A DNA stretch of 64,000 nucleotides from CAYNWT01 sp964485095 (GTDB lineage: Bacteria; Planctomycetota; Planctomycetia; Planctomycetales; Planctomycetaceae), in contig CAZAIB010000015.1 of the NCBI GenBank assembly GCA_964485095.1, forward strand, positions 1-64,000, given 5' to 3'. This document shows, piece by piece, positions 52,284 to 63,100 of the stretch (its first letter is position 1; every line of letters begins with the position of its first letter). The notes under the pieces were generated by a model. The model saw nothing but the letters and a program-made list of their open reading frames with translations, ran no database searches and was not told where the DNA came from. Made by a program: the position numbers and the translations under genes.

Positions 52284-53210
52284 TCACTCACCCGCACCAC
52301 GACAACCGAAGTCGTCAAATTGAAGCTCGGTTAGCATTCGGGTGAGTCGCTTTGAATCATCCGGTTCCAATCCCATCAGGGGTGCTCGCACCGAACCGAC
52401 TTCCAGGTCTCTGGTGCCGAGTATTGATTTGATAGCCGCATGAAACGGGAACTGTAGTAGCTCGCGAATAAACAAAGCCGATCGCAACTGATGCCCGCGC
52501 GCGGCGCTGATGTCTCCGTTATTGAACGCCTGGATAACCTTGTTCGAAAGCGGAGCCGCAATGTTGTACGTGCTGCCGATGGCCGCATTGGCGCCGGTTG
52601 CCAATGCTCCCAGCAACATCTCGTCGCAGCCCCAGACAATGTCAAACTGACCGTCGTTGACTGCCAGGCAAGTTTGGTACTCAAACAGTTTGGTGTCCGT
52701 GTACTTCAATCCCACGAGGTTCGGAACACTCGCGCGGGCGTCTTCCAAAAACTGCACAATGTCCACGGTGGAACCCGTGAGCGAGGGAATGTGGTAGTAG
52801 TAGAATGGAAGGTCCGGCGCGGCAGACGCGATTTCAGCGACGCACCTGGTCAGGGCCTTGTTGTCACTGGCTTTGAAGTACGACGGACACGTGGCTGACA
52901 CGATATCGACTCCAGTCGCTGCTGCATGAGCCGCCAGGTCGCGGGCTTCGGCGAGACTGTTGTGGCCGACCTGAGCGATAACCGGAATCCGCCCGGATGC
53001 GGCGTTCACGAATTCTTCGGTCGCAGCTTTGCGTTCGGCCGTGCTAAGCGACATGCCCTCGCCGGTGCTGCCGCACACGTACATGCCCTTGATTCCGTTT
53101 CCAATGAGGAACTCGACCATCGGAGCGATGCCAGCAAGGTTCACTTCACCGCTGTGCGAGAATGGTGTGAGTGTGGCGGCAATGAGTCCGTTTAGGCGTT
53201 CGTGCGACAT
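52284..53210 (-). CDS. Dihydrodipicolinate synthase / N-acetylneuraminate lyase family aldolase
   Basis: The 308-residue (beta/alpha)8 class I aldolase shows GLIAATLTPFSHSGEVNLAGIAPMVEFLIGNGIKGMYVCGSTGEGMSLSTAERKAATE, where STGEG replaces TTGE. It also shows PVIAQVGHNSLAEARDLAAHAAATGVDIVSATCPSY, PFYYYHIPSLTG with the catalytic Tyr, and NLVGLKYTDTKLFEYQ with the Schiff-base Lys. YYYHIPSLTG and GLKYTD favour the N-acetylneuraminate lyase subgroup rather than lysine biosynthesis. Convergent with the DgkA-like gene. No sialic acid kinase or epimerase is adjacent. Confidence 0.92.
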   Translation of the reverse strand: MSHERLNGLIAATLTPFSHSGEVNLAGIAPMVEFLIGNGIKGMYVCGSTGEGMSLSTAERKAATEEFVNAASGRIPVIAQVGHNSLAEARDLAAHAAATGVDIVSATCPSYFKASDNKALTRCVAEIASAAPDLPFYYYHIPSLTGSTVDIVQFLEDARASVPNLVGLKYTDTKLFEYQTCLAVNDGQFDIVWGCDEMLLGALATGANAAIGSTYNIAAPLSNKVIQAFNNGDISAARGHQLRSALFIRELLQFPFHAAIKSILGTRDLEVGSVRAPLMGLEPDDSKRLTRMLTELQFDDFGCRGAGE

Positions 53211-53451
53211 GTGGGGCGTTCTCTTCTTTCGGCTGCTACGGCTTCGGCTCTCGCACCATGGTACCCGGTGTTCAATGGAGTTCGTAGTTGCTGTTTCTCA
53301 CGAGTCCACTTCGCCCGACAGTTGTTTTTGCTCCAAAATACCTGCCGACTCTGGTCGGCGAACTGAATGTTGTGATAATCCACGTGGGCAACAATGGTTC
53401 GCGTCGCTGTGACGCTCGCCTCATGATCACACGTACGAAAAGGGAACCGTT

Positions 53452-54201
53452 ATGGATCCACGCGCACTTCTTGAAAGCCTGCTTCAATCCGGAAAAGAAC
53501 TCGCCGAAAAGGGACTTGAATCCGGAAAGGGCCTGGCCGAACAGACTCTTGAATCGGGCAAGGACCTGGTCGAAAAAGGTCGCGATCTGGCTGAGGACAA
53601 ACTTGGCCTGCCCGAAGGCGAGGCGGGTGACAAAGCGATGGCGAACCTTGGCAAAGGCGCGGCGGTTGGCGGATTGCTGGCTTTATTGCTGGGAACCGAA
53701 CGGGGCCGAAAAATTGCGGCTCCTGCGGCGAAGCTGGGCGGGCTCGCAGCGCTTGGCGGCCTGGCGTACAAAGTCTTCAAAGACCACCAGGCAAAAAGTG
53801 GGGCGACTGAAGAAATCGGTCAGCCGGTTTCAGAACTTTCTGCTGACGAAGGCAACGTTCGCAGCATCAGCCTGATTCGCGCGATGATCGCGGCGGCTAA
53901 GGCCGACGGTTACGTGGACGCTTCTGAACAAACGCGGCTTGCAGAAGAAATCGAAATTCTTGGTCTCGAAGACGAACTGGCCACCTCGCTCAAGGACGAA
54001 CTCGCCCAACCGTTGGACGTCGCGCAGGTTGCAGCGCTGGCCGACTCGCCTGCTGCTGCGGCAGAGATTTACCTGGCATCGCGGATGGTTCTGGATGTCG
54101 ATCGTCAGTCTGAACGGTCGTATCTCGACCAGTTGGCCGCGGCGTTGAAACTTGATGGCAGCCTTGTCAATCAACTGGAAGTTGAAGCGACCGCCGCGTA
54201 G
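53452..54201 (+). CDS. DUF533 / TerB-like protein
   Basis: The 249-residue protein starts with tandem helical repeats of about 11 residues (LLQSGKELAEKGLESGKGLAEQTLESGKDLVEKGRDL). A hydrophobic Gly/Ala-rich segment follows (GKGAAVGGLLALLLGTERGRKI..LGGLAALGGLAYKVFKDHQAK), characteristic of DUF533 proteins. The C-terminal TerB-like helical domain contains SLIRAMIAAAKADGYVDASEQTRLAEEIE, the acidic D-G-x-V-D metal-binding-type loop, and a Leu/Ala-rich end. Cytosolic or inner-membrane associated; cellular role unknown. A strong terminator follows. Confidence 0.88.
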   Translation: MDPRALLESLLQSGKELAEKGLESGKGLAEQTLESGKDLVEKGRDLAEDKLGLPEGEAGDKAMANLGKGAAVGGLLALLLGTERGRKIAAPAAKLGGLAALGGLAYKVFKDHQAKSGATEEIGQPVSELSADEGNVRSISLIRAMIAAAKADGYVDASEQTRLAEEIEILGLEDELATSLKDELAQPLDVAQVAALADSPAAAAEIYLASRMVLDVDRQSERSYLDQLAAALKLDGSLVNQLEVEATAA

Positions 54202-54230
54202 TTGACTGGCGGAATAAGCGAACCTTCGAC

Positions 54231-54265
54231 GGGCGGGACGAACCAACTTTCGTCTCGCCCTTTTT
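54231..54265 (+). terminator. Rho-independent terminator
   Basis: GGGCGGGACGAA-(CCAAC)-TTTCGTCTCGCCC followed by TTTTT: a 12-bp GC-rich stem with one G-U pair and a T-tract, 30 bases after the DUF533/TerB gene stop. It also lies just downstream of the convergent histidine kinase stop (54275). Confidence 0.8.
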
Positions 54266-54274
54266 CGATTTGGC

Positions 54275-56860
54275 TTACGAGTGAAGTAACTCGCCAATTG
54301 CGTGTTCGATGGTTTTCAGTCGGACTGGCTTCGTTAAGAACGCATCAAACCCGCTGCTAAGCGCTCTTTGGCGGACACTCTCGATTGCATCGCCAGTGAT
54401 AGCAATGATCTTCAGGTCGGGGCCCGCATCAGTGTCCCGAATCGCCTGCGCCACTTCGAATCCATCGGCGTCTGGCATGTGAATGTCCAGGAATACGAAG
54501 TCGGGGCGCCAAGACAGCGTCTCTTGTATCGCGGGGTTCTTTGAATCAGCTGTCCGGGTTTCGTAACCCATCACCTGCAACACACGTGCGATGGTTTCAA
54601 GGTTCTCCTGGTTGTCGTCCACGACCAGAACCTTCGGCACGCTGGTTCCGTCTGGTGTAATTCCAAGCGCAGTGTCACTTTCCAACGGAGCCGCAGCAAT
54701 CTTCAGTGGCACTGTTAGTTCGAACTCCGCTCCACCATCTTTCGAGTTTTGCCCCGTGAGGGTTCCTCCCATTCGATCGGCAAAGGACTTGCAAATGTAG
54801 AGGCCCAAACCGGAACCACTCCGCGTCTCTCGGGCCACAGTGGATTGGACATAAGGCGTGAACAAGGATCTCAGATCACTTTCGCTTAGTCCACGGCCGG
54901 AATCTTTCACCAATGCTCGGAGGCGGAATTGATCGTCTGATTCGCCAGTCGACGACATGGCCAGCTTGACCTGACCCTCAGACGTGAACTTGATTCCGTT
55001 CGAACAAAGATTGATCAGCAGCTGGCGAAGTTTCGACTCGTCACCCACCACATAACGCGGTATGGACGGGGCGATTTCCACGTAGAACGCGACGCCTTTG
55101 TTGGCCGCTGTGTGCTTGAGGATGTCGTCAACACTCTCGCAAAGCCCATGCAAATCAAAACGCCGCTCGTAGATTCCAATCTCGCCGTTCTCGATGCTGG
55201 ACATGTCCAACACGTTGTTGACCAGCTGTAGCAGGTGCTCGGTGCTGGACTCGATACCCCGAAGCTCATGATGGCGAACGTCTGCCGGTCCTCGCTGAAG
55301 CAGTTGGCTGTATCCCAGAATCGTGTTGAGCGGGTTTCGTATTTCGTGGTTCATACACGCCAGGAAGTCTGTTTTCGCTTTGTCCGCACACTGAGCGCGA
55401 TCGCGAGCGAGTTCAGCGTCCTGTTTGGCTAGTTGCAACGAAGCCGTCTTGCGATCAACTTCTTCCTGCAACTGCTTGCGGTGTCGAGACATGACAAACA
55501 TGCGCGTTCCGAAGGCGCCGACAACCGCAAGACCTGTGATCCATATTAGCCCCAGTTGGGTTCGAGAGAACCGCTGACGTTCTTCGGCGAACCCGGAACG
55601 TTCGACGGCCATTTCTTTTCGCTCGAAAGCGATCTTGTTGCGTTCTCCCGTAATCTGATCGCGTTCTGCCCTTTGTCGCAATTCGTTTTCCATGAACACA
55701 CGCGCCGACGACACGGCATCGCCGGTGCTGTCGTTGACCCAGTTGTGCAACTGTGCGGCTTCCTGTCTGCGCCACTCGGTAGCTGCTTTCCACTGTTGGT
55801 GACGTTCCATGAAGGCAGCGACATCGATGTTTAGTTCCTCAGCCATAGAACGCGCGACGCCCCGGTGTTCTGACAGAACTTTGTCAAAACGCTCGTAGGC
55901 GACGGCCTTAGTTTCGTCCGGCTGCGGAATCATGGCTTGAACCAGTGTTCCAAGTCCCGTCCATGCGGTGTCCTTATTGGCTATGAAGACTTCAATTACA
56001 TCCGTCACCAGCTTTGAAGCTTCGTCCGGCGCCTTGTTCATAATGAGGCAGGTCAGGTGAAGCTGCTCTTTCGCAAGCATCGTTCTGTTCCGGCCGGTTG
56101 GATTTGCTGCGAGATACCGAGTGACTCTCTCGCGAAGCCTGTCTTCATAGTCCGGCAGCACACCCGCTCTATACAGCACTCGTTCCGCCAATGCGGCATG
56201 TCCCTGGCTGATGTCCATTAGTTCTCGCGCGTAAGGGACAGCATCTTTGTAGCAGCGGAACCGGTTCAGGTCGTCGACGATTTTGCGAAGTGCAAGCGCT
56301 TGCAGTCCACGACTTTCGGTTCGCTTTGCGAAAGCCTGGCTCCGAAAGGAATAGTTGCGGGCCTGAGATTTTCTGTTACTGACTCTCAGTAGTTCTGCTG
56401 ACAATAAGTGACTGATTGCGAGAACGCGGTCGGAACCCAGTTCGCGGGCAATGACGATTGCCTTTTCGATTGTTTTCAGCCCGTCGTCAATAAAGTTGTC
56501 GGCTCGCCCTTGAATGTAGCCCTCGAACACCAGCGCTTCTGCCCGCGCTTCAGACTTCTCGGTTCCGGCAAGTTCAATGCCACGCTTCATGTTCTCGCGC
56601 CAGCCGGATTGCTCGTTGTGGGGCACTGCGTCCATGAACGCCAACCGCAAGTAACCCCGCGCTTCTGCTTCGTTGTCGCCGTTCTGCTTTCCCCACTCCA
56701 TGAGCTCTCTGGCAGCCACATACGGATTGCCAGGTCCGGTCGAGAATGCTGTTTCGAACTTCTGTAAGTGGTCCTCAAGCTCATCTGCGCAGGCGAGACC
56801 GGGACCGCTCAAAGTGTGCGTGACGATGACCAGAACGGCCATATTGATGGTACGAAACAT
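54275..56860 (-). CDS. Hybrid sensor histidine kinase with periplasmic helical sensor and receiver domain
   Basis: The ~861-residue protein (ATG 56860; longer in-frame starts lack a signal peptide at the front) begins MFRTINMAVLVIVTHTLSGPGLACA. A TPR-like alpha-helical periplasmic region occupies about 30-430 (ETAFSTGPGNPYVAARELMEWGKQNGDNEAEARGYLRLAFMD...). A membrane helix lies at about 436-455 (LGLIWITGLAVVGAFGTRMFVM). A coiled coil, HisKA (CMNHEIRNPLNTILGYSQLL, His near 504) and HATPase_c (NLCSNGIKFTSEGQVKL, DSGRGLSESDL, GSGLGLYICK) follow. The last domain is a receiver (VLVVDDNQENLETIARVLQ; FLDIHMPDADG; phospho-Asp near 790; KPV). The output is unknown, and no response regulator is adjacent. 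Confidence 0.92.
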   Translation of the reverse strand: MFRTINMAVLVIVTHTLSGPGLACADELEDHLQKFETAFSTGPGNPYVAARELMEWGKQNGDNEAEARGYLRLAFMDAVPHNEQSGWRENMKRGIELAGTEKSEARAEALVFEGYIQGRADNFIDDGLKTIEKAIVIARELGSDRVLAISHLLSAELLRVSNRKSQARNYSFRSQAFAKRTESRGLQALALRKIVDDLNRFRCYKDAVPYARELMDISQGHAALAERVLYRAGVLPDYEDRLRERVTRYLAANPTGRNRTMLAKEQLHLTCLIMNKAPDEASKLVTDVIEVFIANKDTAWTGLGTLVQAMIPQPDETKAVAYERFDKVLSEHRGVARSMAEELNIDVAAFMERHQQWKAATEWRRQEAAQLHNWVNDSTGDAVSSARVFMENELRQRAERDQITGERNKIAFERKEMAVERSGFAEERQRFSRTQLGLIWITGLAVVGAFGTRMFVMSRHRKQLQEEVDRKTASLQLAKQDAELARDRAQCADKAKTDFLACMNHEIRNPLNTILGYSQLLQRGPADVRHHELRGIESSTEHLLQLVNNVLDMSSIENGEIGIYERRFDLHGLCESVDDILKHTAANKGVAFYVEIAPSIPRYVVGDESKLRQLLINLCSNGIKFTSEGQVKLAMSSTGESDDQFRLRALVKDSGRGLSESDLRSLFTPYVQSTVARETRSGSGLGLYICKSFADRMGGTLTGQNSKDGGAEFELTVPLKIAAAPLESDTALGITPDGTSVPKVLVVDDNQENLETIARVLQVMGYETRTADSKNPAIQETLSWRPDFVFLDIHMPDADGFEVAQAIRDTDAGPDLKIIAITGDAIESVRQRALSSGFDAFLTKPVRLKTIEHAIGELLHS

Positions 56861-57188
56861 ACGCGAGCCCTGTACTGTTCGGCTGACGCCGGAAACTGAG
56901 ATCCGCAGTGTACATGGGGGCGGAAGAACTTTCTGCAGCAATGCTTGGCAAGATCGGGAACGGTGGCGGGGACGCGGTTGTGTGCCCACGTGTTGCTGGG
57001 GCTTCTTTCCAAAGCCTGCCAACCGCGGCGTTGCCGGGCAAGGCCCGTCAGTCAGTCGCGTCCGGCATCAACCCATCCATCTATAATCCCCGGCTTCTCA
57101 AGCGATTGGGGTGGGCAAACGCGATGGGCTGAGAACAAGCACGCCCGCCGTAATTAACAGCGGGCGTTTGGTTTGGGTTCGGTCAGCG
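56861..57188. other. Spacer between the hybrid kinase and giant gene
   Basis: 328 bp with no recognised gene. It contains the upstream region of the kinase (minus) and the terminator-like stem at 57142-57166 after the giant gene. Confidence 0.4.
57142..57166 (-). terminator. Stem-loop after the giant gene
   Basis: CGCCCGC-(cgtaattaaca)-GCGGGCG is a 7-bp GC stem 23 bases after the giant gene's stop codon on the minus strand. The following sequence on that strand (GTGCTTGTTCT) is only moderately T-rich. Confidence 0.45.
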
Positions 57189-60100
57189 TTAATTCAGTAG
57201 TTCACCAAACCCTTCGTCGTCGACTTCTTCTTTCGCGTCCTCAAACGAGTCCAATACCGGAAGCGGGTCAAAGGCAACCCATGCCGGCAGGGCAGAGACC
57301 ATACTGGCTAACAACGTGCCGCCTCGCAGCAACCAGATAACGTAGCCCACAGACAGGCCGCTGGACACTACTGCGGTGGTTCCCACAGCAAGCGTCTGTA
57401 GCTGTATCTCCTTCTCCACTTGTTGCTCAGACGCGACAGCTGCCGGTGACGAGAAGTCTATTACTAACTCGGTTTGCGTGAGTGGACGTTTGCGGGCTAA
57501 CAAGCTTAGAAGTGCGGCTTCGCTATCAGATCGGCTGGACGAGCTGCCAGTGCCGCCGTTGCCATCTCCGATGCGGCCAGTTTCCGGTACCAGTTCTTCT
57601 TCCGGCTCAGTGGGAATTAACGACGCAAGCACTTCTTCAACCGTCACTTCGGGGATGAAAGGTGACTGAACAGCTTCCGCTTCGGCGACAGCCGGTTCGG
57701 TTGCCTGCGCGGCAATTGGTCCGGCAAGAACCTGAGGGCTGGAACTATCCTTCTTTGCTGTCGGCTTCGACGTTTCGGCGTTATCGCTCGGTGTTTGAGT
57801 TTCCGAGGAATCTGATTCTGCTGGCGACTCCGGTACGCTTACCGATGGCGCTGGTTGACTTACCGAAGGACTGAAGCTTGTCGCCACAACGGGCGCCCCG
57901 GGATTTGGAGTGGTTACGGTCGGTGCGGCTACAGGCGGCGGCGCTATAGGCGGTGCGGCCACAGGCGGCGCGGCTACAGGTGGTGCAGCTACAGGTGGTG
58001 CAGCTACAGGAGGCGGTGTGTCCGGAACCGGTTCGCCGACCACTTCGATAGTCACGGTAATTGGAGCGCTGGTTGCCTGGCCGTCCGTCACGGAGTACGT
58101 GAAGGAGTCGGTCCCGACAAACCCATCGTCGGCAAGATAGCTGAAGCCACCCGCAGCCAATGTCAAAGTACCGTTGCTGGTTCCGGCAATGAGCTCTGCG
58201 GTAAGGACATCGGAATCAAGGTCACGGTCATTCAGTAGCAAACCGCCGGGTTCTACAATCAGGCTTTCTGACTCAGAGACCACAAACGTTTCCGGGAGAA
58301 CTATTGGAGCGTCGTTGACGGCAGCAACATCGACCGCGATCACCATTTGGACTGCGTCGCCAGTCTGGTCCTGGGCTTGCAATACCAGGGTTGCGAGGCC
58401 ATTTCCGTCTGGTGCAAATGTTAGCTCGAGACTGGATCCATCCAATGAAGTCGATACCAGTCCCGGATCGTTGTTTGAGACGACTGAGAACTCAAGTCGG
58501 TCGCTATTGGTGAGAATGTCGACGTCGGCAAACAGGGACGCAAGGTCCAGCGTTTGTTGCGGACCGTCCTCAATCGCTGGGGTAGTTATTGAAGGCGATA
58601 TCGCTGTTGGTGCGTCGTTGACCGCGGCCACATCAATTGGGACGACGTAATCAATCGACGCTCCAGCCTGGTCGGTTGCTCGTACTGTGACTGAGCCGGT
58701 TCCATTTTGGTCGGGTAGCAGTGACAGGTCCAGGACACCCCCGAACAAGGTGGCCACGGCGACCGACTGGGCTGAGTCATCGACCAGAGTAAATGTCAGT
58801 GAATCAGTGTTGGTGGTCGTGTCGATGTCGGCAAACAGCTGGTTCAGGTCGATCTGCTCCGGCGCGGCGTCTTCAATCGCGGTGACGCTGACATCGGGGT
58901 TCGTGATGACAGGCAGGTCATTGACCGGTGTGACGACTACTTCGAAACTCCTCTGGGACGTGCTGGTCCCATCATCCACAGTCAGTGTGATTGTCACCGG
59001 GCCACCATTCAGATTTGCCGCCGGTGTGATAGAAATTGTCCGGTCCGAACCAGTTCCGCTGACCACAATTCCGTCCAAAGGAATCAGGGTTGTGTCCGAT
59101 GACGAAGCTGCGACTGTCAGCGTGCCAGCCTGTGGGTTGGAAACGTTAAAGGTTATCGGCCCCGTAGTCTGATCTTCTGCGACAACCTGGTCTGCAACTG
59201 CGCTTATCGTCGGTGCCTCAACCACGTCAGTGACGTTCAACGTGAAGCCAGCTGTTGCATCCGGACTTGCACCCACGGTCGAATCGTCAACAACTACAGT
59301 CACATCCAAGCGATCCTGAACTTCGAAGTCCAGATCCACCCCAGCTCTAAGCCTCAGCTCGTTACCAACAATTTCAAAGTTGCCAGCGTCCGGTCCGGTG
59401 ACAGCAAGGTTGTTCGTACCAAGTGCATCATCGGGCACGGTAATCGTTGCGACTGTCGTCGCGAGCGTGGTGTCTGAGTTCTCCGGCAGAACTGTCACTA
59501 CTGCATCCAGTGAAATGCCTGGCGCTTCGTTGACATCAAGCACATTGACAACCACTGTCTGGACAGCAGAGTTTTGGACTCCGTCGTCCGCTTGAACCTG
59601 AAGGGAGTAACTACCGGTTGTCTCGAAGTCGAGAGTACTGCTGTCAGCGATGGTAAGTTCGCCAGTTGCCGGGTCGAGATCAAACACACCATCGGGATCC
59701 CCGCCGACGATAGCCCAATTGCCGAGTGTGCCGACGGTATCAATGTCTGTCACGGTCAGTACGCCAAGGCTGGTTCCCGGCTGGCTGTCTTCGGCGATCG
59801 TAAAGGCGGGCTGGGGAACGATTGTTGGCGCGACATCGTTCTGGTCGTTTAGGGCGAGCGTGATTGTTTGTGGCGCGGTTAGGTTCCCACTGTCTGTGAC
59901 GCTGAATTCCAATGTCAATTCAGTTGCGGTTTCGAAATCGAGTTCAGAGACATCCGCCACGACGATCTCGCCAGCGGCGTTGATAGTAAACGCTGTGGCT
60001 CCGGTTCCTCCGGTGACTGCGAAGGAATGCGTGTCATTGGCATCCGGATCGGTTACGACAACCTGTGCGACTACTGTTCCGTTGGGTGTGTTTTCGTCAA

Positions 60101-63100
60101 CGGCATTCGAGACGACGTTCAAAGCGAACGGTTCGTTCTCGTCTGTCACGTTTATCGTGACGGGCACGACCGCAGATGTGTTGGTGCCGTCCTGGACGGT
60201 CACTTCCAACTGGTATGTGTTAGTCGCTTCGAAGTTCAGTGCGGTGTTGTCCAGGATGGAAATCTCGCCGGTTACGGAGTTGATTTCGAATATCCCATCG
60301 CTGTTGCCGCTCGTGATTGTCCAGTCCTGGAGCGAACCGACCGTATCTACGTCAGAGGCGGTGACGGTACCAACGACTGTGTTGTTAACCGCGTTCTCCG
60401 ACACTGTGAATGTCTGCCCTGCGTCCACGACCGGAGCCTCGTCGTTGACATCAGCTAGATCAATCGTGATTGTCACCGTCGAGGTCTGTTGGTCGAAATC
60501 TGTAATCTCAACGTCCAGCGAGAAGCTGCTGGTGGCTTCAAAGTCCAGTTGACTGGAGTTCGCCACCGTAACCGAACCGCTGGCATCAATCGCAAACGCG
60601 TTGCCGACGTTCCCGCCCGCGATCGTGAATGTGTGGGAATCGCCGATATCCGGATCTGTGAATGGCACGACTCCAACTGACGTTCCGTTCGCCGTGTTTT
60701 CGTCAATCACGTAGTTCGCATTCGAACCAACAGGAGCGTCGTTGACGGACAGCACGTTTAAGCTTACGGCTCCAAGCTCATTGCTGTATGCGCCGGTTCC
60801 ACCAATCGAGCTTGCGATGTTGACGCCTGTGCTGCCACTGGTAAGCCCGTCGGTCTGGTCCCAGGCCCTGAAAGTGAGCTCTCCTGAAGTCCCAACGTAG
60901 TTGGTGTTGGGGACGAATCGAATCCGTGCGTTCAGATCAAGAACGATGGCATTGCTACTACTCGGGTTCACCACGTTTTGCCAAACGCCACCATTCGTTG
61001 AGAACTGCCATATTCCATTGGTGATATCAGCTCCGGTAATTGCAATGCCTTCGACAGCATTCTGATCGACGTCAGTGATTCGATCTCCTGCGGTACTCGC
61101 CAGGATGCTGGCAACCGTATCGCCAGGAGGGTCTGTATCGTCTTCGTTGATGTCAGTCAGATTTAGCGTCGCAGAGGTGTCGAGAACAGGAGCATCGTTG
61201 ACTGGAGCAACCGAAATACTCACGGAATCGGTATCCTGCATGGCACCACCCGCCCCAAAATTTCCGAGGTCGTTCGTCGTGATCGTGACGGTGGCACCAC
61301 CGTTATGATCAGCGGTTGGCGTGAATGTGAGACCGTCTAGTGCTTCTTCGGCGATCGTTTGTGTAGCACGGAACGTCACGGTCGAATCATCCGTTCCCGT
61401 TCCATTGGAGATGTTGATCCCGAGCATGCTACCAAGCGTGATTGTTCCGTTGGCAGCAGACACCGTGACCTCAATTAGAAAATTACCGGCATCGGAATCG
61501 GATATCGTAATCGGATTGCCGTTAGCTGAACTGAACACCAACGGAGTATCTTCATTCGTGGCAGCATTTCCCGGAACGGTGGTAACCGGCGCGTCGTTTC
61601 GCGGAACGACCGTGATGTTGAAGATCTGGCCAGACTGAGAATTGCCTTGTCCGTCATCGACGGTAAACGTAAACCTACCGCTGGCCGTTTCACTTCCATC
61701 GTGGATGTAGACCAGATTGCTGTTGTCGATGTCCGCCTGATCAAAACTCATGATCTGTGTTGTAGGATCGCTTGCAAAAGCCAGGAATCCGTTGGTCACC
61801 GACGTCACGCTGAAGGTGATATCGCTGTTCAGTTGAAGATCATCTGAATAAGACAGTTCGCCAATCTCAATGAAATCGAGTTCGCCTTCATTGACGGTGC
61901 TGCCAAGATTGTTGACGGCAGTCGGTGCGGTGATATCGCCTGTCAACCAAACAAACGCGGTCGCCACTATACTGTCTCTGGCTCCATCGTTGGCAACAAA
62001 GGTAATCTCTCGCGTCGTCGTATCCGGCGTCGCTGAAACATTCTCATAAGTCAGTGAATTGACCACGTCCCTAAAATCGTCATTGGTTGCGTTTTCACCT
62101 ACAAACAGCCTTAACAGCCCTGTGGACGAAGAGGAGGACGATCCAATATTCGGATTGGAAGTCACCGCTAGAATTTCGTCGGCACCGTCCTGGATATTCG
62201 AGATCCGGATCGTCAATGTTTGGATCGTACTGTCGATGTCAAAAACTGCCGCACCGCCAGTAACCGAAACAGGCCCATTTCCTGCGACGAACGATGTGGT
62301 GAAATCGAGTCCGGTCGTGCCGGCGCTGTCGTCAGCATCGAGGTCAATCACTGGGGCGTCGTTGACCGGCGTGACATTGATCGCCACGTTGGCAACTTCA
62401 GTCAGACTGCCGCCGTCGCCCGTGTTGCCCTGGTCATTGATGGTAATCGACAACTGGTCGGGGCCATTGAAATTCTCGTTGCTGTCGTAGGTCAGTCCTT
62501 CCAAAGCAAGGTTGATGTCAGCGATCGTCCCTGTCAGCGTGATGCTGTCTGTGCCATTGCCCATCAGGCTGGTGATGCCGGTCGTTGAGCCAAGCGACAC
62601 AACACCTGAATTGACCTGAATCGACAAAGCTACCTCAGCGCCGTTGGCATCCACATCACGGATCACAATTTCATTTCCGTCGGCGCTGCTAAACGTCAGG
62701 GTGGTGTCTTCCGGGATTTGTTGGGCAGGGGGGCTGGCGACGAACTCTGGCGCGTCGTTTATCGGGCTAACAGTGATCCTCGCCGTATCAGTAGCGGAGC
62801 TCAACGTATTGGCGCCGCCCGTGTTTCCGGCCAGGCTGATCGTTTCACCTTCGATACCGCTGGTTTGATCCCAGGCTTGATACGAGAATAGGGCATCCCC
62901 GAAGAAGTTCGGGTTTGGCACGAATCGTACATAAGCATCTTCGCTTAACAGCAGCGCTGCGGTTGCGGATGGACTACCAAATTCGGTCCAACTATTTCCT
63001 CCGTCTGTCGAGTACTCCCACGTTCCGTTTGTTTGCTCAGCGGTAAAAATCGCGATGCCTTCTGGCGCGTCTGGGTCGTCGGCATCGGTGATTGCGTCTG

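Noticed and set aside
52284..53210. Idea that this aldolase and the MFS transporter at 14101 form a sialic acid operon
   Set aside because: They are 37 kb apart and no kinase, epimerase or sialidase gene is adjacent.
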